64,000 bases of DNA from Nothopassalora personata (GCA_033816765.1 CM066287.1:2170001-2234000); one strand, 5' to 3'; counted from the first letter of the stretch, positions 1 through 11,095 are shown. The notes: a model not told the origin generated them from the sequence alone. Numbers and translations are program-made.

Positions 1-981
1 ACTTTCCTGACCGGGTGGAAGAAAGCTCTGCTCAAAGACATTCTCGTTGGCCATGTGCGCAGGACCGGTAAGCGGGCCGAAATCGCGGTCCAAGCCCAAG
101 CCAGCTGCATTTAAACTTTGAGGACTCATGACATTTGCCTTCTGTAGTAGCTCCATCATGCTGAGAACTTCTTCGTCGCCGGCCAGCCTCGCCTGTGCAC
201 TTGCTATTCGCGGCGACGAGGCCGCAAAGTTCAAGCGGTCTTTCATAAACTCAATGCTTCGCTTCAATACATTTTGACGATTGTGGAGAGAGTCGCTGCT
301 CTGGTGAGCGAAGGAGAATGAGTGCAGCGACTCGGAGGGAAAGCGAATCAAGTCCTCGCTGAATGGTATGGTAGGAGAAGCTAACGTATGAGCGAAGGAT
401 GACTTTTGCGATACGGGACTCGAAGGTGCTGGTGAGATGGTTTGTAGGTTCGGCGAGGATGGGTTTCGACTTAGCGATGGCTGTGGATTCTGCCGGATTC
501 GTCTGAGGCCGGTGTCGCGTTCTGCAGTGAGGATGGGTGACCTGTGAGTCGAATGTGTCAGTGACTCGATCGATGTCTCACGTGCCCTCTTTCACATGCT
601 CAGCCAGTCCACACTGCCGCGTGCTGCCATGCTGTGACTTCAGCCTTCACTCGTGTGCCAGATCCAAATAACCATACTATCGTATTCCATGTTCTTGACG
701 CACCTTGTCAGATTGTCATAGTCGCTCCCCGTGTCGACAGTCAGTCTTCCACTCCCCGGGTCTCCGTCGGCCCTCAGACTCGCAGTGCTCGAGTTCAGAC
801 TGGTCAGATTGCTCGCCGATCGGTTCTTCGGTATGTGCAGCGCCGTCGGAAGCTGCTGGCGGGGATCGGCGTTGCTCGAGGCAGGTGGCGGGTGCTCGAC
901 GACGTGAGGCTGCTGTTGCTGCTGTTGCTGCTGCTGCTGCTGCTGCCGGTGGAGAGCGTTGGGGGTGTCTGAAGCAAGCAT
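1..981 (-). CDS. 5' part of a Ser/Pro-rich protein, cut by the window edge
   Basis: Two exons are visible: 981-704 and 541 to the window edge, joined over a 162-bp intron (donor GTGCGT, acceptor ACAG) in phase 2. The start is the ATG at 981; a stop lies in frame just upstream. The protein begins with 12 residues, then a 12-residue polyglutamine run, then low-complexity Ser/Pro sequence, and becomes more ordered in exon 2 (around RQNVLKRSIEFMKDR and DEEVLSMMELLQKAN), which looks like a conserved fungal regulatory segment. I have a weak impression of the N-terminal region of a HOG-pathway MAPKKK (Ssk2/SskB type), but the kinase domain would lie outside the window, so the identity is unproven. 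The reading frame is open to base 1. Confidence 0.6.
910..945 (-). repeat. CAG/CAA microsatellite coding polyglutamine
   Basis: Twelve consecutive glutamine codons (mixed CAG and CAA) lie near the N-terminus of the gene that starts at 981. It is a trinucleotide tract likely to vary in length between strains. Confidence 0.85.
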
Positions 982-2270
982 TGGCTCGTCAGCGAAGGGT
1001 TCGTCTCAAGGCAGAAGTCTAAACACTGGCATCACGACTCAGGATCGAGATTGCCTGGGCGAGGCGTGCGGACGTGCTGGTTGTTTGGTCGGGGAGGCGC
1101 GTAGGGCGGTAGGCGTACCATCGTGGACGGCGGACGGCGAAGTCATCGCCTCGCCAGTGGGGTGGCCGTCCTCTCAGCGTTGCCGGCGGCGAGGGGTGGA
1201 AGAGGCAAAGCAACGCGGTTTCTGCCTGGTGCACGGGAGCTGTTAGGCACTTTCACGTGCTTAATAAGGGTCGAAGGTGATACAGTACTGTACCAGCGCT
1301 GCAAGGATATGCCCGGACGCTGCAGTGCGGCGGGGAGCAAGAATAGACTGGTTCGGTGACGCCGCGGACGTCGGATAGCGACAGGTGCACGTCCTCCTCA
1401 CGGCTGCATCTGCATCTGCTGTGCCTCGAGGCTTCAAGCGTGCTTCCAGATCTATAGTCGTGTATTCGTCTGCCTCGCAACCCGGATATAGTTATACAAG
1501 TCTGTAGACCGAAGATGATGTGCAGCCCAGCCCAGCCCAGCCTAGCCCAGTGCTCCGCCCGGCTCTCTTTTGTTGCTGATCCCGCACCCACTAGCTGAAC
1601 TCTGCTTAATGTGTCCGGCGACAGGGAAATCACGGTGCTCGAAGGCAGACTGGACAACAAGTGATAATAAGCAGCCGCAAGTACCACCAGTAGTCGGATG
1701 TGCAGGTCACTCGCTCCACCCGCAAAGTCACGTCAGGCGCTTCCACAGCTCCACCAGAACAACGCCTCCCATCTAGCAGGGACCTGCAGGCATCGTCCAG
1801 ATCGAGACCCACTTGAATGAAGCACATGCATTATTATTCACAATCGTCCGACAGACGCCTTGAGACACTTCGCGCCGTCTGTACGCTTCACGCACGCGAC
1901 AACGACGACGGCAGTGATGGATGGCACGTGAACACGTTGTCTTGGATGAATCGATTGAGACAACGACTAGATCCCTTCGACCACGTCCCTCGACCCATCC
2001 CGGACACATCTTGCATGTAGGATGGACGCGACGGTCTACCGCACCGCCGATTGGCCACACATCACGACAACGGTACATGCTGCTAGACGAATCCTGCAAT
2101 CTTGTGCCGGCAGATGGCATATCTACTGTCATGGCCTACTGCTGTTTCTTCGATCCATAACAGCGTCTTCGATTCATGGCGCAGGCCTTCAAGTCCCAAG
2201 CATCGGCCATGATCGTCAGCATAATCTGTCGGTACTACAACCGATCGTTTCGTCTACATCGTGATGGTTG
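982..2270. other. Intergenic region between two minus-strand genes
   Basis: This holds the upstream region of the gene starting at 981 and the 3' flank of the ankyrin gene. Only short overlapping reading frames without recognisable products occur. A short imperfect pentamer tandem (CAGCC units) lies at about 1523-1550. I see no RNA gene or mobile element. Confidence 0.6.
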
Positions 2271-5200
2271 CTACTTCTCATGGACCACCCTCACATCTAT
2301 CATGTGGGCAGAATCACGCTTCCTGCTACGCAAAAATTCGCTGACGTCCGGCGTACTGCCAGCAACAAACGTTCTTGGCCGAGCGAAACTGTCCGCCCCT
2401 TCAGAGCTATTGCTGAAGAAGCTCCTCTTGCGTGGCTCGGGTCTGACTGGTCTCAGGAGGTGGTCAAACCGGATGTCGATGGCGAGACCGTTCAGAGAGG
2501 GATGAGTGTGGGTCAGAATGTCCTCCAAGCGCACAAATCTCAACGTCGCCTTGCCATTCGTCAACGCCCTACTCGCCGCCGCGATCCCTGCGTGCAGTCG
2601 CAGTAACCGCTGCGCCTGTTCTCCTGTACTGAGTAGAGATCGTCCATTTTCGTCCATTGGGAGCGGATTCTCTAACCCAGGGGGAGGCAGGCTGTCCATA
2701 AACGTCTGGAGGAGAGGCAATCTCGTCGTCGGGAACTCCTTAGTAGGCCATTTTGCTGCTAAGCTGTCGCCGAAAGATTCGTGATCGTTCTGAATGAATA
2801 GTTCTACCCCGGGTGGCCCAAGTAACGGAGCTACCAGCACATTTGGAACCCAATAAGTCGCCTCATTGGTCTCCGAGTACTCCGCGGTGCAATTTTGTCG
2901 CTCTTCGCTGAGTACTTGTATCTGCGTGAAGTGGCGGAATATGTGACCCTTACCCCATGTACTCTCGATGTCAAAGTCGGACTCTGGGTCGAGCACATAT
3001 GAAATCGGTCTTGGTAAGCAGGCAAGTATGTCAGCACGATGCTTGCGTTTAGCTTCGTCTTTCCGCTGTTGCTCCGCGAGTTGTCGAGTGCGCTCTTCAT
3101 CGGCGATTCTAACTTCCTCAGCTTTGCGCAACTCCTCTTCTCGGCGTGCTTCTTCTGCCTTACGCTCTGCCTCTGCTTTGCGTGCTTCCTCCTCGGCAGC
3201 TCGTTTGGTAGCGGCTTCAGCTTCAGCTTCAGCGGCCTCTTCTTGCCTTCTCTTTGCCTCCAGCACTTCCTCCTCTATTTTCACTGCACGCTTTTCCTCC
3301 TCCTGCCGTTGCTTTTCGGCGGCCTCCTCGTCCTCCATACTCTCCTCCACTGTTGACATAGGCTGCTCAGTCATGCCGCGTAATGACGAAGATCGTCTCC
3401 GTGTCCTTCGCGATGGTAATTCAGCGGGTTGTGCTGAAAAGCTTCTCGTCCTTGAACGCGTGGGGGTGCGCTTAGTAGCTGGACTTTCAGGAGGCTTCAT
3501 AGATATTTCCTCGACAGGTTCCGCAGGTGTGGGTACTTCCGAACTTGATTCGTAAGATGATTCGTCGGAGGCTGCTTGACCTCGCGCAGCACGTAGATCC
3601 TTCTTCGACATGAGCTTCCGGCCATTCTTGCGCCTAGGCGCCTGCTCCGGTTGATCGCTATCTTCCTCTTCATCGGGAGCACGATGAGCGAAACGACGCT
3701 TAGCACCGTCTCTCTTAGTGACAGGACTCGAGCTGCGTCGTTCTTTTGTAGCGGCGCGTTGTTCGTAAAGGCGCTCCAGTAATTCTTTCTCCTCTCTCCA
3801 ATTTGGCCCATGCCTCTCTTCTGCAATCTCTGGCCATGTCTTGCCCTGTCTGTTGCGCCAAAGAGGATTGAAATTGTCCAGCTCTGTTAGCGATCTCACC
3901 ATCTCCGTGTGCGACGTGCCTAAAACGCTCAACAGCGGTTTCTCGGGTTTCTGCAAAGCTTTCTTCTCCGTCATCTCAGCCAGAAGCATGTTGACCAGAT
4001 AGGTGTCTCCAGTCTTAGCGGCTGCGGCCACCACGTTGTTATCGACCATTACCCGAGCATCCAGGAACTCCCTTACGCCAGTGCGATCGTTAATCTGCAC
4101 CAGCCTCAGCAGATTTTCGTATGTCCTCGCCATGAAGTGCAATTCTTTCGAAGGTCCAGCTCGATGCCGCATCTCCTCTTCTTCCTCGCGCTTCTGCTTC
4201 GCTCCGGTGCTATTCCACTTGTCGATAGCTTGTCGCAAAGCAGATCGGATTTCGTCGGCATCGTCAGTATCATCCGTTACCACATCGAGCGCTTGCTGGC
4301 CTTTCAGGTTCTGCCGTAGAGGATCGACTCCTGCTGCCAGGAGACTGTTGACCACGTCGAGATGTCCGTTCTCTGCAGCGTCAATGAGAGGAGTGTCCTT
4401 GTCCACATTCGCACAGTCGATCTGGCAGCCCTGATCGATGAGATAGTCGACCACCTCAACGTTGCCATTCAGGGCCGCTATCTGCAAAGGCTTGTTGCCT
4501 GCAAACTCGGCAAGCTCCAATTGATCCGGGTCCCTTTCTCTCCATTCTTTCACAAGATCAAGGTCATTGGCCTCGCACGCCTCTGCCAACCTGGTAAACC
4601 CGTACTTGTTCACATGAGGCTTAGGCTTGCGACCAGCCGGCCTGCCAGGCGTAGAGGTTGATCTCCCAATTCCACGGCGTGGTCGCTGCGGATCGTGTCC
4701 ATGAGAGGTTGTTTCTGAGGATACTGAGTCTTCCTCCCATCCTTTCATCGGTTTCGACTCCTTGACCGGTCCTTGGGTGACAGCTCGTCGCTTCCGATTT
4801 GCGCCTCCTTCGATGGCACCGTCCATGAACGCCGACTGCGTGGAGCCTGCTCGCCGGTGGCTACGCAGCTTAGGTGACAACGACTGCTCATCTCTACCTC
4901 CCTCCTCCGAATGCAGCCCCCGAAGCCTGCGCTTGGGTGCATCGAGGCTGGGTCGCTTGTTGGGGAGGCTCACAGACGAAGCACGATGTTTGCGTTTCCG
5001 TGGATTGGGAGAGGAGGCATCGTGACGGTGATAGTCCGGTCGTTCAGAGGCTGCACGCGAGGTCAGAGATCTCTGGGACGGCGCGTTCGACGCCTCGGAA
5101 TCTGGGTCGCTCAAGGATCCCGTATCGCTTTCGCCGTCTGCATCTTTATCGCTGTCGTCCTTCATGTCCTCGTCCTTGGCCTCTTCAGTCGACGCCGTCT

Positions 5201-5642
5201 TCTCGATGCTCGTCGCCGTGCTGGGCGCAGGCGAGACGTTCGCAGAGTCGTCGTCGTCGTCGTTGCCGCTCGGCACAGGCAGGCTTCCGATGCGATGCTT
5301 GGGTGGGCGGTCGGCCTTGGGCGCGTTGTTCTGTTTCTCTGCCTCCTGCTTCTTCTTGACCGGACTGTCGATGAGTGTTTCGGCCTCGGACTCTCCAGCG
5401 GCATCACCGTCGTCGTCGTTCGCTGCCGGCCGGTGGTCCTTGGGCGATGCATCTTTCACGCGAGGAGACGCGCCTCTCCCATTCGACGCTGGTCTGGGAG
5501 GCGACGACTTGAGTCTCTTCGCGGCGACATGGGCGCTGCTGTCCGGGCTGCGCACGCGATTGGGCCTCGCCACAGCGATCTCATCCCAAACAGAGTGTGC
5601 GGCCTCGGCGGCGAGCGGGTCTGGCGAATTGCTACCATGCAT
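2271..5642 (-). CDS. Ankyrin-repeat protein, Set3 histone deacetylase complex subunit Hos4-like
   Basis: A single 1123-residue exon starting at the ATG at 5642; the open frame extends upstream only through non-ATG codons. The first third is Ser/Pro/Asp-rich and disordered with basic patches that look like nuclear localisation signals. Ankyrin repeats follow at about residues 345-460 (GFTRLAEACEANDLDLV, NKPLQIAALNGNVEVVDYL, DTPLIDAAENGHLDVVNSLL). A long Glu/Lys/Ala-rich coiled coil spans about 770-860, then a conserved globular C-terminal region runs to the end. This order of disordered region, ankyrins, charged coil and C-terminal domain fits the fungal Hos4-type subunit of the Set3 deacetylase complex, which acts on chromatin in the nucleus. 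The assignment rests on architecture and remembered family features, so the exact orthology is moderate. Confidence 0.8.
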   Translation of the reverse strand: MHGSNSPDPLAAEAAHSVWDEIAVARPNRVRSPDSSAHVAAKRLKSSPPRPASNGRGASPRVKDASPKDHRPAANDDDGDAAGESEAETLIDSPVKKKQEAEKQNNAPKADRPPKHRIGSLPVPSGNDDDDDSANVSPAPSTATSIEKTASTEEAKDEDMKDDSDKDADGESDTGSLSDPDSEASNAPSQRSLTSRAASERPDYHRHDASSPNPRKRKHRASSVSLPNKRPSLDAPKRRLRGLHSEEGGRDEQSLSPKLRSHRRAGSTQSAFMDGAIEGGANRKRRAVTQGPVKESKPMKGWEEDSVSSETTSHGHDPQRPRRGIGRSTSTPGRPAGRKPKPHVNKYGFTRLAEACEANDLDLVKEWRERDPDQLELAEFAGNKPLQIAALNGNVEVVDYLIDQGCQIDCANVDKDTPLIDAAENGHLDVVNSLLAAGVDPLRQNLKGQQALDVVTDDTDDADEIRSALRQAIDKWNSTGAKQKREEEEEMRHRAGPSKELHFMARTYENLLRLVQINDRTGVREFLDARVMVDNNVVAAAAKTGDTYLVNMLLAEMTEKKALQKPEKPLLSVLGTSHTEMVRSLTELDNFNPLWRNRQGKTWPEIAEERHGPNWREEKELLERLYEQRAATKERRSSSPVTKRDGAKRRFAHRAPDEEEDSDQPEQAPRRKNGRKLMSKKDLRAARGQAASDESSYESSSEVPTPAEPVEEISMKPPESPATKRTPTRSRTRSFSAQPAELPSRRTRRRSSSLRGMTEQPMSTVEESMEDEEAAEKQRQEEEKRAVKIEEEVLEAKRRQEEAAEAEAEAATKRAAEEEARKAEAERKAEEARREEELRKAEEVRIADEERTRQLAEQQRKDEAKRKHRADILACLPRPISYVLDPESDFDIESTWGKGHIFRHFTQIQVLSEERQNCTAEYSETNEATYWVPNVLVAPLLGPPGVELFIQNDHESFGDSLAAKWPTKEFPTTRLPLLQTFMDSLPPPGLENPLPMDENGRSLLSTGEQAQRLLRLHAGIAAASRALTNGKATLRFVRLEDILTHTHPSLNGLAIDIRFDHLLRPVRPEPRKRSFFSNSSEGADSFARPRTFVAGSTPDVSEFLRSRKRDSAHMIDVRVVHEK

Positions 5643-6339
5643 TCCGGGTCTGCCAGAGGAAACGCCGGTCCATGCGAGTCCCGCGAGAGCAGCAGTGTGA
5701 GTAGCGAGTAGGGAGTAGTGATGAGTGCTGAGTGCTATGTGCTGAGTGCTGAGGCTTCGGGCGCAAAAGCTCAAGATGTCGAATCCTGGGGCGCGGCGGC
5801 ACCCTCTACGCTAATAATATACTTCTAAACGACGACCACTCTCTCCTGATCGCCTGCCTGCGTCCGAGTCGACGCCGCCCCACCACGGAACATACAGATT
5901 ATGAGATGAGGCGCGCGATTTCGTGTTTGTTTACGTGGGTGTTTGCAGGCAGAAACAAGTTGAGGCCTGCGGGCTGCTTGTTGTTCTCGTGTCAAAGGCG
6001 ATTTGAGCGGCAGTGCCCTCTAAGCTTTTGCGCTAACCAAGGGACCGCAATCTTCCTGCCATCTTATCGTTATCACATAGAGGTACAGGCACCGGCTCAC
6101 AACATCTCTCATCGTCACATGTAGAAAGCTGTGTATGAATATGTGGCTATACTTGGTCTCTTGCTGTAGAAAATGTCTCAAGAAAGGCGCTGTCGATGCC
6201 CCAATGACTCCTGTTGCCTGCCCATGCGTCTGAGGTCGTTTCCCATGCTGTACCCTAACCATCCGTACGCCAAACCAGGACTTCTCCATATGCTCATAAG
6301 TTGTTTGAGTACGTTGCTAACATCATCGTAGGGAAAGTC
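5643..6339. other. Intergenic: promoter of the Hos4-like gene and 3' flank of the F-box gene
   Basis: No gene is supported here. A short imperfect heptamer tandem (GAGTGCT units, about 5720-5755) lies just upstream of the ankyrin gene start and probably falls in its 5' leader. Confidence 0.6.
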
Positions 6340-8586
6340 TCACATCACAACACAACCACCACTCCTGGCTCGTCTGCGACGCGTAGCTCCGATCCCTGTG
6401 CCTGCTGGGTTACCATCGTCCTCTTCGTCGGCGTGCTGCAGCTGCGCATCTCGGGCTCTCCTTCGTCGGCGTCGCTGGCCTGCGCCCTCTGGGCGGGCTT
6501 CCTCCTGGGCGATCATGTACGAAGCCCATTTGCGCTCCAGTCTCTTGGCAGAGGCAAAGTCTCCTCGCAACACACGCTTCGTGTGCTCTTCCACCGTTGG
6601 CTGGAACGTGTAGAAGCACTTGAGATGTATGATTTCACTTGGGAACGATGAGGTCTTGCTGACATGTATCCGTGGTTTCACCGCCAAGTTTTCGACCGAG
6701 GAATTCGCTGAAGAGCTTGTGGAAACGTCCAATACAGGTAGAGCGTGCGTGTGCCGAGAGATCATCACCTCAGAGTTTCGAGACAAGACTTCCCGTACAC
6801 CAGTCCAGGTCACGTTCTGGCAGTCGTATGCGACCAGCTTCAGTCCGACGGCCGGCTTGAAGAGAGGCTTCTCTGGCTGCATAGAGACGTCAGGGAAGGT
6901 GGCACGAGGCGTACGCTGTCGCACCATGGCAGTGGCTTCAGCTAGGACAAGGTCCCCTATACGGGTGTTGTCCATCTCAAGTGAACGAAGATTCGTGCAC
7001 GTCCGCAGGACTGGAAGCATCCCTGCGTCTCCCAAATTCTCGCAGTACGACACGCTCAGGTGGCGCAAGCGCTTGGCACATGGAGAGTTGGCGAGAGCTT
7101 GCAGTACGGTGTTGCTAAGATCTGCTAGCTCTTCCAGATCCAGGTGTGTCAGCATGGGCGTGGTTGGCAAGAGATCTGTCAAGGTCGCATCCAGAACACC
7201 GGTCAGCTTCGACAACTGCAGACCTTCAGTTGCTGGTATGTTGTTTACCAAGGTGCGCAATCCCTGGTCCGAAATATTGCGGCATCTGGTGAGGTCAAGA
7301 TGCTTGAATCTCCTTGGGGGAACGATGGGCCTGCCAGTGACGTAGTCGATCTCGTTGTCAATACCCTCGATGAGCACAGCCAGAGATTCGTCAGTCAAGG
7401 TGTCGCAGTTCATCAGCACCAAGCGTTCAAGATTGTTCTGCTTGAACATCTCATGCATAACGTCCAGGTCGTCCCATCCACGAACCTCTCCGGCGCGCAG
7501 GTCCTTCAGCTTGAGGCAACCCTTGATAACCTTCTTAAGGCCCTTGGTCGTGACATTGTTGCACCAGGAGACGTTGAGTACCTCGAGCTGTGGACACCTC
7601 TCAGCCATGATCTTCATACCAGCATCAGAGGCCCCTGCCAGACCCGATAGGTTGATGTGCACAAGCCTGCTTCCATTGTGCAAGAAGTTGTGTATCGAAT
7701 TCCGATCGATGCGGCACCCTTCAAGGGAGAAATTCTCCAGGTTCTTACAGGCGTCGGTTAAGCCGTCTTTGGTGTTCCAGTACTCTCGAAGCTGAACACA
7801 GCCGCGCAAGTTGAGATCGCGAACGAAGTTGCCAGCCGAACAGATGATCCTGACCAGCATTGGGCCTGGTATATCTTGGTAGAAGTCCGAAGTGTCCAAA
7901 TTAGCCCACAACTGCCCATCGAAACACATCTTGTGCCATGCTGTTGAGATGATTGAGCAACGGATCACTTCGCGTGGCTGCATGTATGAAAGAATCTCCA
8001 TCCTCAGCTCGAAGGGCAGGTCGCGCCAGAAGTTGAAGTCTGGTCGTGCAGGCTTCGGCTTGACCTGAGTCGCAGGGCGCGAGAAGTAGTCTTCCTGGCC
8101 CTCTTCAGATATCCTCGGTGTTACTCCGAGCCTGGGAGTGGACCTGACGTCTGTAGGCAGCCCGACAGACTGCTTGCTGTTCGATCCTGATACATAGCGC
8201 AGTCGGGCCTTCTCGTCGAATGCTGGAATCTGGATGCCGGGCGTAGACACTCCAGAGGTTGGAGGCGTGCCATATCCGGCCGAGTACTCTCTTGTTAACG
8301 ATGATCCAAAGGACAGCCCATTCGACGATGCAGAATTGAGCGACATGCATGAGATGGATGCCTTTCCTGTGCCATCGTACGTTCGTGCCCGGTCTCGTGA
8401 GTTCAGTCGTGCAATGGAAGGCGAAGACGATATGCGATGCAAGCCTGCCAGCAGCCTCTGCCTGCCCTTGAGTTTGAGAGGTTGCTCTTGGAATGGAGGC
8501 GCGGTTATCGTTGGGCTTTGTGGTGATCCAATGGGTGTATGCGCTTCTTCCACGTTCGGAAAGGATTCAGACGACGAAGTTGCCAT
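6340..8586 (-). CDS. F-box/leucine-rich-repeat protein with C-terminal CaaX box
   Basis: A single exon of 748 residues from the ATG at 8586. A disordered Ser-rich N-terminus is followed by an F-box at about residues 186-230 (LPFELRMEILSYMQPREV, then TAWHKMC), then a long series of cysteine-containing leucine-rich repeats to about residue 560 (for example LEVLNVSWCNNVTTKGLKKV and LTHLDLEELADLSNTVLQ). Such proteins are substrate receptors of SCF ubiquitin ligases: the F-box binds Skp1 and the repeats bind the target. The C-terminus carries two arginine clusters and ends in Cys-Val-Val-Met, a textbook CaaX prenylation signal, so the protein is probably lipid-anchored to a membrane. The mammalian FBXL2 family shares this F-box/LRR/CaaX layout. 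I do not know the fungal substrate. Confidence 0.9.
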   Translation of the reverse strand: MATSSSESFPNVEEAHTPIGSPQSPTITAPPFQEQPLKLKGRQRLLAGLHRISSSPSIARLNSRDRARTYDGTGKASISCMSLNSASSNGLSFGSSLTREYSAGYGTPPTSGVSTPGIQIPAFDEKARLRYVSGSNSKQSVGLPTDVRSTPRLGVTPRISEEGQEDYFSRPATQVKPKPARPDFNFWRDLPFELRMEILSYMQPREVIRCSIISTAWHKMCFDGQLWANLDTSDFYQDIPGPMLVRIICSAGNFVRDLNLRGCVQLREYWNTKDGLTDACKNLENFSLEGCRIDRNSIHNFLHNGSRLVHINLSGLAGASDAGMKIMAERCPQLEVLNVSWCNNVTTKGLKKVIKGCLKLKDLRAGEVRGWDDLDVMHEMFKQNNLERLVLMNCDTLTDESLAVLIEGIDNEIDYVTGRPIVPPRRFKHLDLTRCRNISDQGLRTLVNNIPATEGLQLSKLTGVLDATLTDLLPTTPMLTHLDLEELADLSNTVLQALANSPCAKRLRHLSVSYCENLGDAGMLPVLRTCTNLRSLEMDNTRIGDLVLAEATAMVRQRTPRATFPDVSMQPEKPLFKPAVGLKLVAYDCQNVTWTGVREVLSRNSEVMISRHTHALPVLDVSTSSSANSSVENLAVKPRIHVSKTSSFPSEIIHLKCFYTFQPTVEEHTKRVLRGDFASAKRLERKWASYMIAQEEARPEGAGQRRRRRRARDAQLQHADEEDDGNPAGTGIGATRRRRARSGGCVVM

Positions 8587-9755
8587 GTCGCCGACGGACG
8601 GGTATCGCGGCGTTCTGTCTTCCGCTGCTAGCCAGGTTCTGCGGAGGACTAGACGGGGTTATTGTCAACCAGTGGCCGCCCGGCCTTAGCGTAGTGTGAG
8701 CAAAATCCAGACAAGCAAGCACGCTGGCTCAGGTGGTGGATAAAGAGCTCGAGATGATCGGCGCGCAGACAGCGGGATGGCAACAGCGGGGTGAGGCCCT
8801 TGCGAACATGTCAGCCGACCATGGGTCATCGACAAACATTGCAGCATGACTTACAGTGCAAGTGATAGATGTCGCGTGCCGAAACACTCTCTCAGGGATA
8901 GCAGAGTACTCTCCTCTTCGACACGTTCGCTGCAGTGGTCTCGTGAGTTTCGTATGAAGCCAATGGCTCTTATCGTCTGCTCGTCTTATCGCGATTGTGG
9001 GGAAGTCGCGACGCAATTCTGCGGCGTTGTGCTTCGGCTTTGTTGGTACGACAACAGAAACAGATCAGAAAGTCGGGAGTGAGAAGTGTGAGATGGAGGA
9101 GAAGCACGCGAGACCTGTCGGGGGTGGTCGCGTTGCATGCAGGGAAGCTCTCGTCATCCCTCCTCCAGCCCTCCAGCTTTCTCTGCCCTCGCAGCGTTGC
9201 CCAAGGATGACGCACCCATATAGTTAGCCCGCCGTGAACTACTGTAGACTAGAGTTTGAAGATAGGCGGTTTGCTTGGCCAGGTGGACCTCCAGTACAGG
9301 GACACGGCCCGGAGCATCAAGGTGGCGGGTGGGGGTTGCTCCGTTCAGCCACAAAGATCTTCCGCCACGTTTCATGCGGCCACGAGGTGATCGCCCAGTA
9401 GCCCTCACACGATTGTTCTGTGACACTTCTTCCGTGACAGTCGACTGGACTTCTCCGCCTTTCGCGAAGCACGCAGGATACTACTGTATCACACTATCTG
9501 AAGTGAGCAACGCAGGGACCCCGGCAGGATTACCGAAGCTGAACGCCATTATCGCTTGTTCAACGTTTTGGTTGCAGGTGGTCAGATACGATGCTACCTC
9601 GAATGTCCCTTGGTAGCAATAGGCTAAAGGCGGACGCACTCAAAACAAACAACAAGTCAATCTCGTTGAAGCTTGGCAGCATACGACACTGCCTTGACAT
9701 TCTGCGCAAGTTGATGACGACTCTCTTCTGGAGCTTATCTTTGGGCACGTGAGCA
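8587..9755. other. Intergenic region
   Basis: Upstream region of the F-box/LRR gene and 3' flank of the DUF1295 gene. Only short, non-conserved-looking frames are present on both strands and I see no RNA gene or repeat. Confidence 0.6.
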
Positions 9756-10906
9756 TCACTTCTTCTTGGCTTCGACCTTTTGCGTTTTCTCTAGTTGAGC
9801 CACGCCCTGTGCACCGAGGCTCGCAATCTCTTTCTCGTTCCAGCCTTTGCCAAAAGGCTTCGGCACGAACATGCCCACGCGCTCCTGGTACAGCTTGTAC
9901 TCCGAATACTTACCACTACTGATCTTCTCAGTAAGGGGTGTACTCCCAGCGAATACCAAGATATAGCCAATGACGCCGCCCAGTGTCCAGTTGAAAGCCG
10001 TGTTGGACTCGAAGCAACCCCAGGCGTAAAGGAGAATCCAGATCGACTGCTCTGCAGCGAAGTTGGGGTGTCGGCTGTACTTCCAAAGGCCAGTCGTGTT
10101 GAAACCACGGTCCATCTGTGCTCTGGTCCAACCTTGTGGCACCTTAGCCGTCTTCTGATATTCGTGCTTAGCCTGGTGGTAGTTCCACTGTTGTCCATCG
10201 GCAAAGTACTCAAAGACCACCAACGCAATCAACGCGCGTCCAAAGATCATGTCGGATGCGGCCATGTCTGGCTTTAGGCGTGAGGTGTTGAGCAGGACAT
10301 ACGTGGGGAGGGTGACCGCCCAAAGCAGGACCTGCAAATGTTAGCAGCGCACCGAGAATACCGTACAGTGCCTTCACCTACCGGTTGAATCGACGAGATG
10401 AAGAGAACGTTCAGCAAGAAGAAACCGGGTTGTCCGATTTGCTTCTTGATCAAAGCCCATCTATAGTCCTCGCTGCCGATTTGGTAACCACCTCTTCTCC
10501 AGTAATTGAATGTCAGACGTATGGACCACAAGACGCTGAAAGCCAGCACGTTGTCCACTCTCGTAGTAGGCAGACCAGCCAGCCGAGCCCATAACGCGTA
10601 ATGGATGTTGAAAATCGTCGGCAGGATGCTCCAGACTCTATCGACCTGACTCCAGTTCCGGTTTATCTCAGAGACTACGAGGAAGATTGGGAATGTCGCC
10701 AAGGCAAATGCGAGGCCAGAAATGGCTGGGTTTGTGGTGATGTAGATTTGCTTGAGAGCTTCGGTATCCGTGATGTGTGCAAACACCTGGTTGTGTAGAT
10801 TGTAGAGCTGGGGAAGGAACTGCTCGAATGTCTTGCTGTAGTCGGCACACTCTACCAACGTCGTGACGACTGGCAGCGCCAGCGCGTCTGAAACGATCGC
10901 CGGCAT
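9756..10906 (-). CDS. DUF1295 / steroid 5-alpha-reductase-like membrane protein
   Basis: Two exons, 10906-10382 and 10331-9756, are joined in phase 0 over a 51-bp intron (donor GTAGGT, internal GCTAAC, acceptor TGCAG). The protein has 366 residues with several hydrophobic helices. The C-terminal half carries the family hallmark WKYSRHPNFAAEQSIW, and the N-terminal half has the conserved VDRVWSILP segment. DUF1295 proteins resemble 3-oxo-5-alpha-steroid 4-dehydrogenases and isoprenylcysteine methyltransferases; the substrate in fungi is not established and an endoplasmic reticulum location is likely. The ATG at 10906 is the first in frame. An out-of-frame ATG at 10979 opens a 103-codon frame overlapping the start, a possible upstream ORF. 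The gene is divergent from NDUFAF5 with 189 bp between starts. Confidence 0.88.
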
Positions 10907-11095
10907 CCTTGGGAGAGAATGTTGTAGTACCCTCAGGAGCACAATTACGCGGATCAATGTTTACCTTCACGGGACTCATTCGTCGACGTCACCGAGCCAT
11001 GACCAGCACAAGGGTAATCATTCAATATCGATCACGACCATTCTACACCCCCTACCCTTCACAATGCTTGACGCACATGCATCCAGTCCTCGAGC

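Noticed and set aside
1253..1687. A 144-codon minus-strand frame in the first intergenic region
   Set aside because: No family resemblance, irregular composition, and a pentamer repeat runs through it.
4911..5711. A 266-codon plus-strand frame opposite the Hos4-like gene
   Set aside because: Antisense shadow of a GC-biased, Ser/Asp-rich coding region; its Arg/Val-rich sequence is a mirror of the real frame.
9927..10045. Possible second intron in the DUF1295 gene
   Set aside because: The frame is continuous and contains conserved family sequence across the region, so no further intron is needed.
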